64,000 nucleotides of DNA from Edolisoma coerulescens. Its lineage: Eukaryota > Chordata > Aves > Passeriformes > Campephagidae. The position numbers were made by a program, and so were the translations under genes. Shown one piece after another: positions 11,005 through 25,014 of this stretch (its first letter is position 1; each line of letters opens with the position of its first letter). The DNA is taken from positions 1 through 64,000 of the forward strand of contig VWZW01001748.1 of assembly GCA_013397115.1 (NCBI GenBank), written 5' to 3'. Under the pieces are notes generated by a model. That model was not told the origin of the DNA. It did no database searches and saw only the letters and a list, made by a program, of their open reading frames with translations.

Positions 11005-11540
11005 CCAGCTGTGGGATGAGTGGGATTTCAGTGGGCTGGGTGAAAAGCCGGCTGAAGGGCAGGGCTCAGAGGGTTGTAGTGAATGGGGCTACACCTGGCT
11101 GGTCACCAGTGTGACCAGTGTGAACTGAGCTCCTCAGGGCTCAGTTCTAGGGCCAGTTCTGTTCAATGTTTGGAGAAAAGGAGGCTGAGGGGTAATCTCA
11201 TTGCTCTGTACAGCTTCCTGGGAAGTGGAGAGGGAGGTGATGATCTCTTTTCCCTGGGATCTGGTGGTGGGATGTGTGGGAATGGTTCAAAGGGGATGCA
11301 TCATCAGGGGAGGTTTAGAGTGGACATTAGGAACCTCTTTACCCGGAGGGTGGTCAAACACTGGAACAGGCTTCCTAGAGAGGTGGTCAGTGGCCCAAGA
11401 CTGTCAGTGTTTAAGAGGCATTTGGACAATTCCCTTAATAATCTGCTTTGACTTTTGGTTATCCTGAAGTGGTCAGGCTGTTGGACTAGATCTTCTTTGT
11501 AGGTCCTTTCCAACTGAAATACTTCTATTCTGTTCTGTAT
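11005..11540 (+). mobile_element. CR1 LINE 3' fragment, internally deleted
   Basis: The left part matches the CR1 reverse-transcriptase region (ggctgaagggcagggctcag, then cctcagggctcagttctagg). At about 11165 it jumps to the 3' end region (GGGTGGTCAAACACTGGAAC, then ggtcctttccaactgaaata). Frames are broken. The layout fits an old CR1 copy with an internal deletion. Confidence 0.85.
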
Positions 11541-11559
11541 CACAAGGAAGTCTACAGAA

Positions 11560-14500
11560 AGTGTGTTGAAGACACTAAGCACTGCATTTTTGAATAAAAT
11601 AATTTATTCTAAGTGTTTTAGTCTTGAGACAACCGTATGACTAGAGAATTAAATAAGAGACAGTTACAACCACCAATTAGAAGTGTGTACTACACCCTCT
11701 GCTTTGGAAATTGCTGCCCGTTGCAGCCAAGTGCCATGTTTTCTGTCCTTTGTCCAGCCAAAAAAGACATGCTCCACCTGGAACCCCAATGTGTCCCTGA
11801 CTGTGTCCCAGCAGGGTGAGGGCCTGGTCCCCACAGCAAGGACTGGCAGCCCCAGCTGGTACCTGCTGGCTGCCTCCCTGGAGGTGTTCAGGGGGTTTTG
11901 GCATGGGAGGAGAGCCCACATCCCACAGAGTCCTGTGGTGGGGCTGACTAATGGCCAAGCCACATCTCCGGTGCAATCGTGTTGCTCACAGTGAGCCCGT
12001 CTCCTCTCTTTTCCTGGAGGGCAGTGGCTGGGTGCCATTTGGGCTTTTTCCCATGCCTTTTGTTTTGTGAAAAAGGCAGGAGGTCCTGTGGAGCTCTGGG
12101 CTGCCCGTGTCACCCGATGTGTGGGTGTGGGGGCTCAGCACCATCTCAGGACCACCCTCCTTGGGCCATCCCCTCACGAGAGGGCTCGGTGCAGCCTGAC
12201 CCCGTGAGCTCACACCAGCACTGCCGGCAGCACCCGCTTCCTGCAACTGAGCCCTGAAAATTCCAGTCGGGCACCCAACCCCTGCCAGTCTCTTTTTAGT
12301 CAGAGGCTCTGCAACGCTCAGTTTTATCTGTCCTTCCCTGCCCTGTGACAACCCCTTATCCCACTGACTCATCTGAAGGTAAATAGTGCCCAGGTAACTT
12401 GGCACTCAGCAGGAAACCCTCACCTCTGCTGCGCCTGATCAAAGGTAACCTTCAAGAATGCCCCAGGAGAAACACTGGTGCACTTTTCCAGCAAAGTGTT
12501 TAATAACATTTATCAATCCAAAACCACCACTGCACTGGGATTATCATATGACATATTGGTGTGTCTACTTATGTTTTCAGTAAGATAAAAATGGCTCAGG
12601 CTTGTTAATCTATAAAGAGAATTAGGGCACTGTAATGGCACAGGCGTGCTTGGAAAGGCCCTGATAACTTCTTTGTTATAAACACAATTTTGCTTGTCTC
12701 TTTCCTTCCTTTTTTTAAGGACAAATGAAATAAATCAGATGACTAAATCAGTGCCTAAATCTCCATCCCAGAAGCAAGGAGCCCTTTTGATTGCTTTGCT
12801 ACAAGTAATTGTTCTCTATGAATTTTTTTTTAAATCTAAAATTAATTTCCTTTTCCTGAAGTCTAAATGTTTGAACATCAAAATGTTTAAAGAAAATACC
12901 ATGTAGAGCAAAGAGTCAAAAGAAAACCCATTATGAAATACAATAACAAGACTTTGGGGCTACTGTAGCACCTTGAGTGAAATCAGGGCTGGGAGGGCTG
13001 CGTGGCTGGGTGCCTGCCCACCTCCAGCTTTGTGCATCCTGGAGAAACAGGTTTTCCTCTTACACAGCTGGAAGTCACCCACAAAAATATCCCTTAAGCT
13101 TTAACCTGGGGAGGAGTGTGTGGCCCCCTCCAACTGTACTGCTGAGCTGGGAGCAGGAAAGGGGGGAAAGGAGAAGGGGATTGGTAAGAAACCAATCCTT
13201 ACGAGTGGGGGGAGAAAATCAGCAATGGAGAGCGTGCATAAAAAAATCCACTGTAGGTTTTCACTGTGCCCTTTTCAAACCACAGTGCACATGTTTGCCC
13301 ACTCTTGTTTGGATGTTTCTTTTTTTTTTTTTTGGTCCCCATCCTGCACTCACTGTGGAGGGAAGGTCAGGTGAGAGGAGCTCACCTGGCCAAAGGTACC
13401 ACAATGTTCCCCCAGTCAGGACAGCTGTCTCCTGTAGCTGCCTTCACGTGAGCAGGAAACTGAATGTTAGAAAAACAAACATGCCAACCTCTTCATAAAT
13501 AAACATTCATAACCTCGATGAGGTCCCTGTTATGCAAGGCACACTAACACCCTTTCAGGGTGCAGGGCACTAGAAGTGCTGCAAAGCTACTGTTTCCAGG
13601 ATTTTAGGGACAGCCACCCTGATTTGCAGCCTCCACACAAGGGGGCTGCTGCTGTGCCAGTGTGGGGAGACAACCTGCAGGCACCCGTGCCAGCACCACG
13701 GCCCCACACACCATATGTGTAGGAATAAGGGCTCCAGGAGCACCAGGAGTTCTCTAGACATGCTGGTGCAGAGCTGTGGTCCCCTGTACCCGGTCAGATG
13801 AGGCCACAGGGTCAGCACAGCCATCAGCACTAAAAATTAACCTGGCTCAAAATCTTAATGTTTAAAACAAATTACATTTTTTAAAAAGTCAGCCTATTGT
13901 TTTCCAGCTCTTGAAACAGTAATTGACCAGGTTTTAAGGAAAAACTGTTCCAAAATCCCAAAGTGATAAAAGCTGCTAGTGATAACCATATATGAGGAGC
14001 TCAAACCTCTGTATATGAGAAACCTTGAAAGCAGGGATGATGAGGTGTCAGAATTCCTCAAGAAAATTACTGAGGTGAGAGAAAAAATGTAAGGAAGGAC
14101 CTTAGCAGGACCCCCAGGCCAGGAGGGTGCTCTGGGAAAAGCCAGGAAAGTCCACCAGAGAGAGGGATGACAAACACAGTGAGACAAAACAGCTGAGAGA
14201 AAACAAGTTATTGCAGAGAATTAAGTCAACAATCAAGTATGAAAACATTACAGAATCTTCTGCCTAGAAACCCCAGCACTGAGAGCCTGCATGGACCAGA
14301 AAGAGTCCCACTTTTCCAGTCAGAAAGGACGTTGCAGAATTCTCCTGTTCTGCAGGAGCATCCCTCTGGAGCTGGCAGGTGAACCAGATGGGTCTCATGA
14401 TGCTCCTCAGCCTTCTTGCAGGCAGAGCAGTCTTTCAGCTGCAGGCACAGAGCGGAGAACTCTTGTGCATATAAAACTGCCCCTCTTACACATTTCACTC

Positions 14501-15450
14501 CACAAGGAAAATACAAACATAAAGGAAGTCCCACAGGACTACTAATTAAAATTACTGCCTCACACCTCCTTTGCGGTTATGATTTTATTTATTGCAGTTT
14601 ACTTACATGTGATGGCTATGAGTTTATTCATGGTAGTAGCCTTCCAGGACAAAAATCGGGCTTTGAGCACAGCACATCACATTCTTAGTTCAGAGACTTG
14701 TGGCCTGAGGTATGTAGAGTTCTGCACATCTATACTGCACTTTACCTCACCCACTGGGGGCCTAAAATCATTTGGGTTTTTTGCTCCCATAGTTCTGTTA
14801 CTTCTGCGTGTGAGTCACCCTGGGCTGGCTCGCCCAGGGCAGAGAGTGATTTTATACCACTGCTCCTCTAACATTCCTCAACCAAGAGACTCTCAGCAGG
14901 GCTAACCTCATCTGCAAATAGGACAATACTGTAAAAGCAATAATGCTAAAAAGCAACCAGTGAATATCTGGCTTTTTTAAGAGTTCAAGAAGGGTTATGG
15001 TAGTAAAAGAGGATGCACTCACATTTATGTTACCTCCTTTTTCCACAAGCTAAGCCTCCTTCCCCTTTACTGTTTTTTCTTTGTCAAAACCGAGTTGCTG
15101 ATTTTAGCATCTGTGTATTTTGCTCTCTTGTACAAGGAGAGATCATACTGATCTTTCGCCATCAAAGCAGAAGTACAGCCAAAGGTTCTTTGACCCCAGG
15201 GATGTGTCCTTGTACAGTTGGATCCAGTGCAAAAGCTGCTAAATGGCAGAGGACTCCAATATTATGTATGAATTGGCTCGTTCTCCCTCTTGGCAGGGAT
15301 AGAGAGAGGCAAATAGTGCACATTTCTTCCTTCAGCCAGGAACAGCTCATCCCTTTCATTGTCAGATGAACCCGGAGGCGCGTACAGGAGACATAAACAC
15401 AACAGACTGTGCCTCACTGACCTCCCACTGAACCACAGACAGGAGAGTGA
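11560..15450. other. Intergenic, no gene seen
   Basis: Low-complexity T-runs at 13319-13335 and ordinary unique sequence. Some frames reach 100-173 codons but show no recognisable domain and no consistent splice sites. Confidence 0.4.
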
Positions 15451-15469
15451 GACCTTTGCTCCTGGTGGA

Positions 15470-15600
15470 GCTGATTTTCTCTCGCCTCCACTGGGTTTGG
15501 TGCGAGGCGCTGTGCCGAGCCCCGCGCCTGTCCCGGCGGGGCCGCTGCCTTTGCTCCCTGCGTGGCACCGCCGGGGCCGAGCCTGACTCACTGGCAGCTC
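15470..15600. promoter_or_regulatory. Short CpG-rich patch
   Basis: A local cluster of CpGs (gcgaggcgctgtgccgagcc, then cccggcggggccgctgcc) in CpG-poor DNA. Possibly an enhancer or minor promoter. Too short to call a CpG island, and no transcript is evident. Confidence 0.3.
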
Positions 15601-16329
15601 CTGATGCCATTCCTCATCTCTGGCAGGATATGAAAAATGTGTCAAGCCTGGCACACGACAGTAAACATAATCCTTTGGGCTGGCTTTGGTGCTTTCACCA
15701 GCCCGTGTTAGTTTGGGCAGTTTGTAAATGATACTTTTAAGACAGAAGATCAAAACCCCACTGGCGCGGCTCCTCAGTAAATGCAAAGATGACTTCAGCG
15801 CGCTGCGCTGAATTACAAAACTCTCTCTTTTTTTCTCTTTTTTTTTTTTTTTTGTTTTGTCCCACGCCGAAGTATCAGCGCAGTGCTTTGAACTGAGGTT
15901 ACCTTTATGATTCACGGCATGAATGAGCACTTAGTGTGCGCATACAAGAGCCCTGTACGAATCAGGAAATGGCTCTTTCAGGTCTCCTGACAAAAGGAAG
16001 TGAGTCTGAAGCTTGCTAAAGTTACAAAGAGGACGCTGGTGAACTTAATCTGGGGCAGGGGGTGGGGGGAAGGGAAGAATCCCTTTTCTTTTCACTGAGG
16101 ATTGATACTCAAACTCCCCATGTTTCTGTACACCGTTTTTAACAACAGCAACAACAAAAATTAAAGGGGCTAAAACTGTGGTGGTGAGGGCCGTCTCCAG
16201 CTGCCTGCCTATGATCCCTAGCTGGTACGTGCATACAGCCACGAAGACACTTCTGGCTTCGTGTTTCAGCATTCCCCCCTTGGCTGGGGCAGTGAGAGCT
16301 TTCCTCCATCCCTGGGGTAAAGATGTGAG

Positions 16330-16460
16330 TTGGCAGGGAGGGAGCATCGCGGCACATCCCTGCTCGGGGCATCCTTCCCTCCTCCTCTGCCCGCGGAGCC
16401 GGGGCACAGCAGGCTCCAGGGCGCCTCAGCACTCCCGGCCAAGCGCTGGATGTGGCTCGC
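16330..16460. promoter_or_regulatory. Short CpG-rich patch
   Basis: A second small CpG cluster (gcccgcggagccggggcaca and following), about 0.8 kb from the previous one. Function unknown. Confidence 0.25.
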
Positions 16461-18701
16461 TTTCAGTTCAAAGAAACCGATTAAACTTCTTCAAAGGCAC
16501 GGATGCTGCACCCTGGAGTTGAGCGAAGGTACTCCAGGGTAAGACATGGAAGATTCAGATGCAGTGGGACACAGAATGGCGGATTTTGACAGATTTTGGT
16601 ACGGGACGTGGTAGGTCCTGTGGCTTCACACTGCAACGGCCAAAGCAGAAAGGAATTAAGTTCCCCGTGTGAGGTTATTCTTTTACCCAGGCATGCAGGG
16701 GCTGAACTCACTGCTCCCTTAAAATGCACATTGCACAAGCCCCCGGAACAAGATGAGGTGCTCTCTGGCAGCCCTCCAGCTCTTGTCTACACAGCGCCAG
16801 CGGGTAAAGGACTGCACCAACAGCCTTCCTCCCACAGCATCTGTCCCCTCAGCCAAAAAGCATGGAGCAAATGACCCATCCTGTTACTTCATAGGCTCTT
16901 ACAAACTTCAGGTTAGCTTTACCAAGCAAGATTCAGACACTCAGACTAAAGTACATCCTTTAGTTTTAGTCTCTATCAAATTAAATCCTTGAGTCCTGTG
17001 AAGTTTTATCTTCACACTATAAACAAAAAGAGAAGTTCCCTGACCAAGCTGTCCCATTGTCCTCACTGCTCCTTTCACAGTGGGCACAAACACTCTGGGA
17101 TCACGAGCTCAGCTCAGGCTGTGCCATGGCTATTCCCAGGCACACATAAGTAAGTCAGCTGGGATCTCCATCTCTCCAGAAGATCCAGCAAAGCTTACCC
17201 ATAACAGGATCATGCCTCAGTAACTGGGGCTGGTGATGGAGCACCATCCAGCTTACCTGCCACAGCTGGACACAGCATATGTGACTGACTGGCTTTGAGT
17301 GTTGGTAGATTTAGACCTTTAAATGCACACACACACAAAAAAAGAAAAAGGGTAAGGAGGAGTCAAGAGAGCTTAGTCTCGTGCAGGCATTGTAGGACCA
17401 TTTCCAATGGAGCAGAGGGAGGGAGGAATCTTTGAGAGGGAACAGACTGGTAACCGGCTGTGAGACATCCTCAGCCCACCTTTGATTTTGCCAGCTTTCA
17501 ACATCAGTGCAATGGCTACCAGTAACACCAGCTTGAAAACGTGGCTGTGAGAGCAGCACTCTGGAGGAATCCATGAACTTCTTGTCCAGCTCAGACTTAT
17601 GCCTTTAAGCAGAGATGGCCAGTGATGAATTTCACTGACCTGAAACAGGAGAAAACACTCCAACTGCATCACTATACCAACACTGTTTCCAGAGGGACCC
17701 TAAGAAAGCTGCCAGCTCCAGTCAATTTAAGAACCATATACAGTCAAAAAATACCAGAATCAGCTAATGGTACAGACTTAAAAGGACAGGGGGTGGTTGC
17801 ACAATTAGAATTTTTTTTTTTTCTGCTAAAACAACTTCTGCTTTGTAGTTTAGATATTATCATATGTTGTCCTTGTAAACAAGAAGCTTTTGTACCTGTC
17901 AAAACCCCTCTGGGAGGGGGTTAACCTAGGCAGCTGCCAGGCCACCCAGGTGCAACAGCCAAGGCTGCTGTGAGAGGCTGCATCCAGGAAGGTCCAGCGG
18001 GAAGTCATACAGGGCTTCCCAGCATGCCTAAGCAGCCAAAATGCTCTTTGTCAATAGCAGTTTATTATGATGAAACTGCCTTTACAAGTAGCCCAGAATT
18101 TATAGGAAGGTACAGAAATAATCATAACAAAACAAAAAAGGGAAAAAGAAACACATGCAGCAGTTTATATTTGTCTGGAAGCAAATGTGCTCACACTGAG
18201 GTTTTTCTGCCAATAAACAGAGCAGTAACAAGTCCCTTCAACTCCCAGGGCACTTTTTTCTCAAGGGGTAAAATGCAATTCCCTCCACATCAATCCTGCT
18301 CTTTACTGCTCTCCTTGAAGGTGACAGATGCAATGACAAATGCTCCAAAACATTTTGAGTTATGACTGCTGTGAAGTCAGTGTCTGGGGCCTCCTGCAGT
18401 CAGCGCACTGAGTCCAAACCAGAGTTTTGCAATGAACGCTTGTGGCAAAATCCTGTGTGTTTCTTGAAGGCTGCAAGATTGCACACATTTACCCGGGCTA
18501 ACTGGGTTATTCCAAGTTGGTGATGCTCCTTCTAGCAAAGAGAGGCCTCACTGTCACTTTTGACATGTGACATGCTGCCTACAAGAATCCTGATCCCAAC
18601 ACAGGGCCAACCTGACAACCTCCAGTTCTACAACTTTCACATGCTGCAGATTAAAGATGGTGTTTTTAAGAGAGAGCATTGCAACCTGGCCCCAACCTCT
18701 G

Positions 18702-18737
18702 CTGCAGCCACTGCAGCCACTGCAGCCACTGCAGCCA
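18702..18737. repeat. 9-bp minisatellite, four copies
   Basis: Unit CTGCAGCCA is repeated four times without mismatch. Being a multiple of three, it reads as an amino-acid repeat in any frame, but no gene is associated. Confidence 0.9.
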
Positions 18738-18920
18738 AGGATGCTGAGATGAGAACAGTTTCAGCTGCACACAGTCCAGTTACCAAGCCAAAAAGCTTCA
18801 AGTGGAAGCATGACCAAACATGAAGCTTGGGTGGGGAATATACCATTTTTAGCCTACAATGTAATACACACAGGCAAAGTCTGGCAAAAGATAATGCATA
18901 CACAATTTAGTTCCATGTGT

Positions 18921-18921
18921 G

Positions 18922-18960
<39 letters not shown>

Positions 18961-18968
18961 GTATACAC
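18921..18968. repeat. (CA)n(TA)n compound microsatellite
   Basis: About ten CA units run into about ten AT units, ending in gtatacacat. Likely length-polymorphic. Confidence 0.95.
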
Positions 18969-19950
18969 ATCAACAGTGGTCAGCTGCTCTCCTGTTCCTC
19001 ATTAGGAAGGTCTGTGCCAAGAGAGTTGAATGTTTACAAACTCTTGGGCTCTTACCAGCATGAAACTTTTTTTTTTTTTTAATTTCCTGTAGTTATAAAA
19101 ACCAGAAGACATAAGGAAAGGATTCCAGCTAAGGCTCTCTTGCTCACATTTTGGAACCATCTCCTTGTCATGTGTGTATGCAGGTGCTTGAAGGCAGTCA
19201 TTTCCTGCTAGATAAAAGCATTCTGGTTTGATGTCAATCACTTGGGACATTTTTAAGCAGCAGTATAAATATGCAGTATGAAGATGTGATCAAGTGAAAA
19301 GCATTTAAGTGATATTTATTTAACGCAGGATTTTTAAAACATGCACACATGTATATGTAAACAAATAACTGAATTACCAAGTAATCACGTCCTTAAATGC
19401 CAATGTGGCATATGCCAAATATTGAAATAATATAAAACTGAAAAAAATACAGGCATCTAAAGCTGTATTCCTAATTCTGTGGTAATTATTTTCTATGTGA
19501 TATGAGAATGCATAAGTGAAGAACTATCTTTAAGGGCAGAAACAAATCTATGTCTCTACCACAGGAGTGGGGTAAGAGAGCAGTTACAGCTCTATTTCCC
19601 AAGTTTCCTTTCCACTTCTGACAAAAACACTACTTTGATCCTCCCAAGCCTGCTTGAACTATGTTGGCAAGTTTAAAGTAAAAACAAAGCCACACACACA
19701 CACACCCCTCCCAAACCCCATGCAAGAACTCTGCTCCCTGTATCAACATACATCTTTACCAGCCTAAAACAATCATAAAAACATGCACTGAACATGTTGG
19801 GAGATACTGTTTTTCTGCCTGAGGCAACCACATGCCTTACTGCCTGTACTAAAAAAGAGTTGGCCTGTTTTACAATGCCCACACAGACTGGCATTCACAT
19901 TGCCAAGGTCTGTTTGTTTTTCTCTAAAAGTCTGTGGAATATGCTCAGCT

Positions 19951-19998
19951 GGAATACCTAACCATGCAATAATAGGAATACCTAACCATGCAATAACA
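19951..19998. repeat. 24-bp tandem duplication
   Basis: The unit starting GGAATACCTAACCATGCAAT occurs twice back to back (19951-19974 and 19975-19998) with at most one difference at the end. Probably a recent duplication. Confidence 0.85.
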
Positions 19999-22900
19999 AA
20001 GACGTTTAAAAGCATTTTGAATCTTATTTACTTTGCATTCTCTTCCCTGCTCATTTTAGAAAGTTAATGTATCATACAAACACATATTTCATTTCATCCT
20101 TCCCCCATTTCTCATATTCACTGATTAATTAAGGAGCATTTAAGGCTCACCAACACAGCTTTAAATGCTCGGAGTTACTTGGATTACAGTAACTTGTAAT
20201 GCATCAAGCCCTGAAAGAGAGACTCATGGAAATGACAACAAATGATGAAAGGGTTTTATTGTGCAAAGATTTCAAAATGCTGGAAATCCTTTTGTATTTC
20301 CCTCCACATCACTTTTTCCTCCCCTCCCCTGTCTGGGAATAAGGAAACAGCCAAGTTATTCTATAGCTGGTTCCCACCACAGTAACGTTCTGCTTCCCAT
20401 CGTGCTGCGCATTCAAGCAAAAACAAGACCAAGCATTAACAGCTCCATTCCCATCCATCCACCAGACAGGAACTCACAGATGCTTCATTACACACCTCCC
20501 GCTGGCACTGATGAGGCAGAGGACTTGTACAGAAAGGAGGGGGGGACTCAGACAAAACACAAGAGTCATTGTAATTGTTCCCATTCCCAATTCTATGAGC
20601 TCATGTTAGCCAAAACATCCTACTACTTTCAGCTTTCCTCCCTGGTAAAAAATACAGGCACTGTCAACACAGCCTCAAGAACCTTTCTGACTGTGCAAAC
20701 ATCATACCCATGAGTTTAAAGAAGACAGGAGAAGGGGAAAAAATGAACTATTTTCTGTAACTGGAATTTTATTTTATATATAAATAATAAAGAGACTGAG
20801 GGATTTTGAGACTTGCTGCTTGCAATGTTGATCCTGCAATGGGACAAGCATGGGCAGACTTGAGTCCCACTGCAGAACAGAGGATGAAGTCTCAAGACTG
20901 ACCCAAAACACATAGTGTCCTTTCACAGAAGCCATACCAGAAGCCCGAGCAGCAGATCATCAGACTGTCCTGAGGCAGAAGGCAGATTAGTCACATTCAA
21001 AATGGATTCAGATGGTTTTCATCTTTTTCTTGGGAAATTGTTGCTCATATCTATATTTTTATTCACCTATAACCAAAGAAAGGGGACAGAGGTTAAGGGG
21101 GAGAGGGAAGGAGGGAAAAAGCAAAACTGAATTTATCACAAGCCTTTCCTTTACATTTTTAAAGTGCAATTATAACATTTTTTCTTTGATGTGGCAAGTT
21201 GATCAAAATCTGAGGAACATTCTCAATACCAATTTACTTGCAGTAGAGATATTTAACTCTTCTTATTACTGACATTAGAGCACTGATGATCATGTCTGTT
21301 CTAGAGAACTCAATTCCCATAGTTTAACTAAATGGAAATACAAAAGAGAAAGAACACTTCACAGCAACCAAACACCAACTGGAATCTTGTATAATAAACC
21401 AACTTTCTCAAAAAGAATTCTTTTAAATTCCCATCAAATGCATGTTTTCTTAATCTTACTTACTCTGGTGTAAAACCAGGGCAATTTAACTCAAAGAAAT
21501 GGAATTACATAAATCTAGGTCTGGAACAGAGTGAAAATGAGATATGCTGTCTTCATGGAAAAACACAAAACCCTGTCACTTCCGTGCAACTCCTAAACAC
21601 AACAGCTGGATAAAATTAAAGCTTGCCTCTTCCACAGTGGGATGTGGTTTGAGCTGAAGTTTGCATATAATTTTTGATGACAAACAAACTATAATAAAGG
21701 AGGTGCAATGCTGCTGGTTTTTGGAATAGAGAAGTATGTTGTTGTCTCCAACCCAATATGATTTTGTCCTTGGCTGACCATTCACATTTCAGAGACCTCT
21801 GCTGGGGCAAATCATTGAGGAAATGAGATTGTCTTTATTTTAGTAACCACATTCAACTAGGAATATTACCAACAGCTGAAAATGCAGTGAGACTTTCAGG
21901 ACTGATCTCATCCAGAATAAAAAAATGCGTCTTTTCAAATATCACAGCAGTGTTCTCCAACCTTTGGGATCACCCAAATCCAACAAAACATCTGGACTTG
22001 GATATGGAGTTAAATGACTGGACTGGATTTCAAGCACAAGCAACAAACTGCCACCCCCACAGAACAGCTGAACTTGATACTGAATTGAACTTTCACCAAC
22101 TGGTTGCCCTAGGTCAAAAATCCAGTAGTTCCCTTCATGTGTCTCCCTCAGAAACAACACGAGGTGAAGCACGTAGGTTTCAAAACCAGGAGCACCCAGG
22201 TACTTCAAGCTCCTGGGCAATTTATCTTCACTCTCTTAAAACCTTCCCCAAACAAAGAAAATGTGCCTGAAGCAAAAGGCTGACATTTCAAAAAGTGAAT
22301 AAAGGCCTAACAGAAATTATATTCATAGCAAGAAATTCTAAAAGGAAATAAAACCTACTTATGGATTTCTGCTTGTAATGAACCTTGATATTTGTGCAGT
22401 GTCACAAACAAAAGTTCAGTTTTCTTGGTTTTTTATCATTTAGTAGCTCTGTCCTAGTTGACAATAAACACAACAATATTTCAGTGAATTTTAGAGAGGC
22501 TTTTCTTCCTCTTGGTTCTATCGGGATTCTTTACACCAAAAAAAAAAAATTAAAAATCCTCCTATTATTTTTTTAGTTTTTATTTTACATGACTATCTTA
22601 CAAACTCTTGGAAAACATGTATTCCTAAAGACTTTATATTCATAGCTCTAAAGGACAAACTAAGGTACTCAGTACATCAGCCAATCAACAATCTCACATT
22701 GCTGTTGTGAGAATCAGCTATAGCAATTAAAAACACATTAAGGGAGCCAACATTAAAATCTAGGTTTTCTTTCAAAGCTGCCCGTGTAACAGTGGAATGC
22801 TGCCGCTCAGCAGATGGGTGCATTCCACCACATCTGCAAACATATGTGACTGATGGTGATGCATGGAAAAAAAATTGGTGCAGTTTGCCAGATCTGGACT

Positions 22901-24514
22901 CTATTTATACAGTTGGCAGTAAGGAAAAAAAAATTTTCTGGTAAATGGAATACTGCATACAAAAATGATGAGGAGTCCATACAATGCCAGGATCACTTTC
23001 TGAGGAAAAGTAAGTTTTTAACATGATGCAAAAATAATACAGGGCAAAGAGAAGCAAGTAGAAAACATGTTCAGAAGAGAAATTCTTTATCAACTGGTAA
23101 CAGAGCAGGCATCTGACAATTTGTGCTAAATGATGTCCAATTACGTTATAATTATTTGTAATAAGACTCAAATACAGAGCAATTTTTATCCTATGAAACC
23201 AAACCATCATAAAAAAGTCAAGAGTATGGTTTTGTTTTGCTTTTCTAGAAACTGTAACCATAGGACTTGCCTGAGTTTAGAACACAGCTCCGAGACCAAG
23301 TCAGAACTGGTATCTCAACTCGAGTTTCTGCCCTGGAGAACCTGGAAATGCTGCCTCCATTTCCTCCATCTTTTGTTCCCAGCCAGACTAATTTGGGAGC
23401 TGCATTAACATGAAAGGTCAGGCACATCGTGGACTGTTACAGGCTGTAAGGCAATCCTGTACCCTGGCACTGACAAATCTTTATAGAGAAAACTTATAAG
23501 CAGGGAAGAGGTTTCTTTCCCCACCCTAATACTCGTACAAGTGTGACAAAGAAGGCAAAGAGGTTTTTGGCATGGGAGGCAGAAATGGGAAGAAGAAAAA
23601 GAAAATAAAAGGCCAAAACCAACCAACACTACAATCACAAGGCTTTCCTCAATTAATTCAGAACCCTTCAAGCAGACACATATTTACTTGTTATGCTCTA
23701 AAGATGAAGAATCCAGATTTCTTAACTTAAGTAGTGTTAAGGAGCTGGCATATTCTTGACAAATTCTAGGACAAATAAAATTATCTGTCCCCACTTTCCT
23801 CATCATTATGAAGAAAACAACAAGTCAAACTTTGCAAATGTTCAGCTTTTTCAAGTTACTCTGATATTCAGCCACAAATTATTACAGTCTTTATCCTTTA
23901 CCTGTTTGATGCCAGGTGATGTAGCATTCTACTTCTGAATTTGCTCTTTATTTGAAGCAGCATGGACTTCCAGGGGCTTGTCACCCACTGCAACACCCTT
24001 GAGGAAGAAAAATTGTGCATACATGTTCAATTGAGACAATCCAGGATTAATGTTTTTGCCAGAACAGAAACCTTCTTCAAAAGCTGAAACAAAAGCATCT
24101 CGCAAAAACAAGTGGTTTGTGAGACCAATTCAGTATAATATGATCTTCTACCAAACACTTTCTAGACTTTCGTCTTCCTGTCATTAGCCAAGCAATTAAA
24201 GGATTTGAAAGAACAAGTAGTTTCAACAGAAGTGCTTTAATTGACTCATTTTGCCTGTATTAATAACAGAGGATGAATACCCACAGAGTAGTTGCTATTT
24301 TGCATTCTCTGAATTCTGCGTGGATTTATACAATAGGCCTCTTTTAGCCCATATCCTTTTAGAGAGTGTTCTCACACTTTCCCCGAAATAAATGACAGAA
24401 ATCAAAGAATGAAGCTTGTTACAGGGTCTGGTCTATCTATTTGCCAAGATGCTATAACAAACAGGCATTTGATTATAGCTTTAAATAGATATTGATTAAA
24501 AAAACCTTAAAGGG

Positions 24515-24935
24515 CCACACACATGGCTTGGGGACTGAAGCACACGACATACAAGGACAGGCTGAGATGAGGGTCTGTTCGGACTTATGAAGACCAGACA
24601 AAGGGGGAACCTAATTCCTACCCACAGGTCCTTAATGGGCATTTTCATGTTTGGAAGAGCCAGGTTCTTCTCAGAGGTTCACATCCAAAGGACCGGGAGA
24701 AAAGGACATAGGAGCATGGCAAATTTCTCTTAGATCAAAGGACAAAAAATTATATATATATCACACCACCAATCACTGGAGCAGGTTTTCCAGAGAACTT
24801 TCTAAATCCCTGGAAATATTCAGCACATGATTGCATAAGGCCTGATACACCAAATCTAATTTTGAAACTGTCTTTGCTTTGAACAGGGGCTTGGGTGAAA
24901 TGATCAGAGGTGGCACCCACCCTCAATTGTTCTTA
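24515..24935 (+). mobile_element. Old CR1 LINE 3' fragment
   Basis: Diverged copy of the CR1 3' region. It has GGACTGAAGCACACGACATA, aggctgagatgagggtctgt, the A-rich aaaggaca stretch, GGAGCAGGTTTTCCAGAGAA and gaaatgatcagaggtggcac near the end. Divergence is clearly higher than in the neighbouring CR1 at 25.0 kb. Confidence 0.75.
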
Positions 24936-25014
24936 AATTCTACACATGGAAATTAAATGGCATTTCCTCTTTATTCTAGAAGGCTATTTTTACCAATATG
25001 ACTTAAATAAAGAG

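Larger units (their letters stand above)
16461..24510. other. Intergenic, AT-rich, simple repeats only
   Basis: No coding exon with family similarity was found on either strand. The stretch holds the tandem and microsatellite repeats listed separately, and otherwise unique AT-rich DNA. Confidence 0.4.

Noticed and set aside
15262..15930. Minus-strand open frame of 222 codons
   Set aside because: It runs through a poly-T tract (giving a lysine run) and a CpG patch. Composition is low-complexity, other frames on both strands are also open, and no domain is visible.
18660..18823. Alanine/threonine repeat frame over the 9-bp minisatellite
   Set aside because: A repeat unit of nine bases automatically reads as a peptide repeat. 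There is no gene context.
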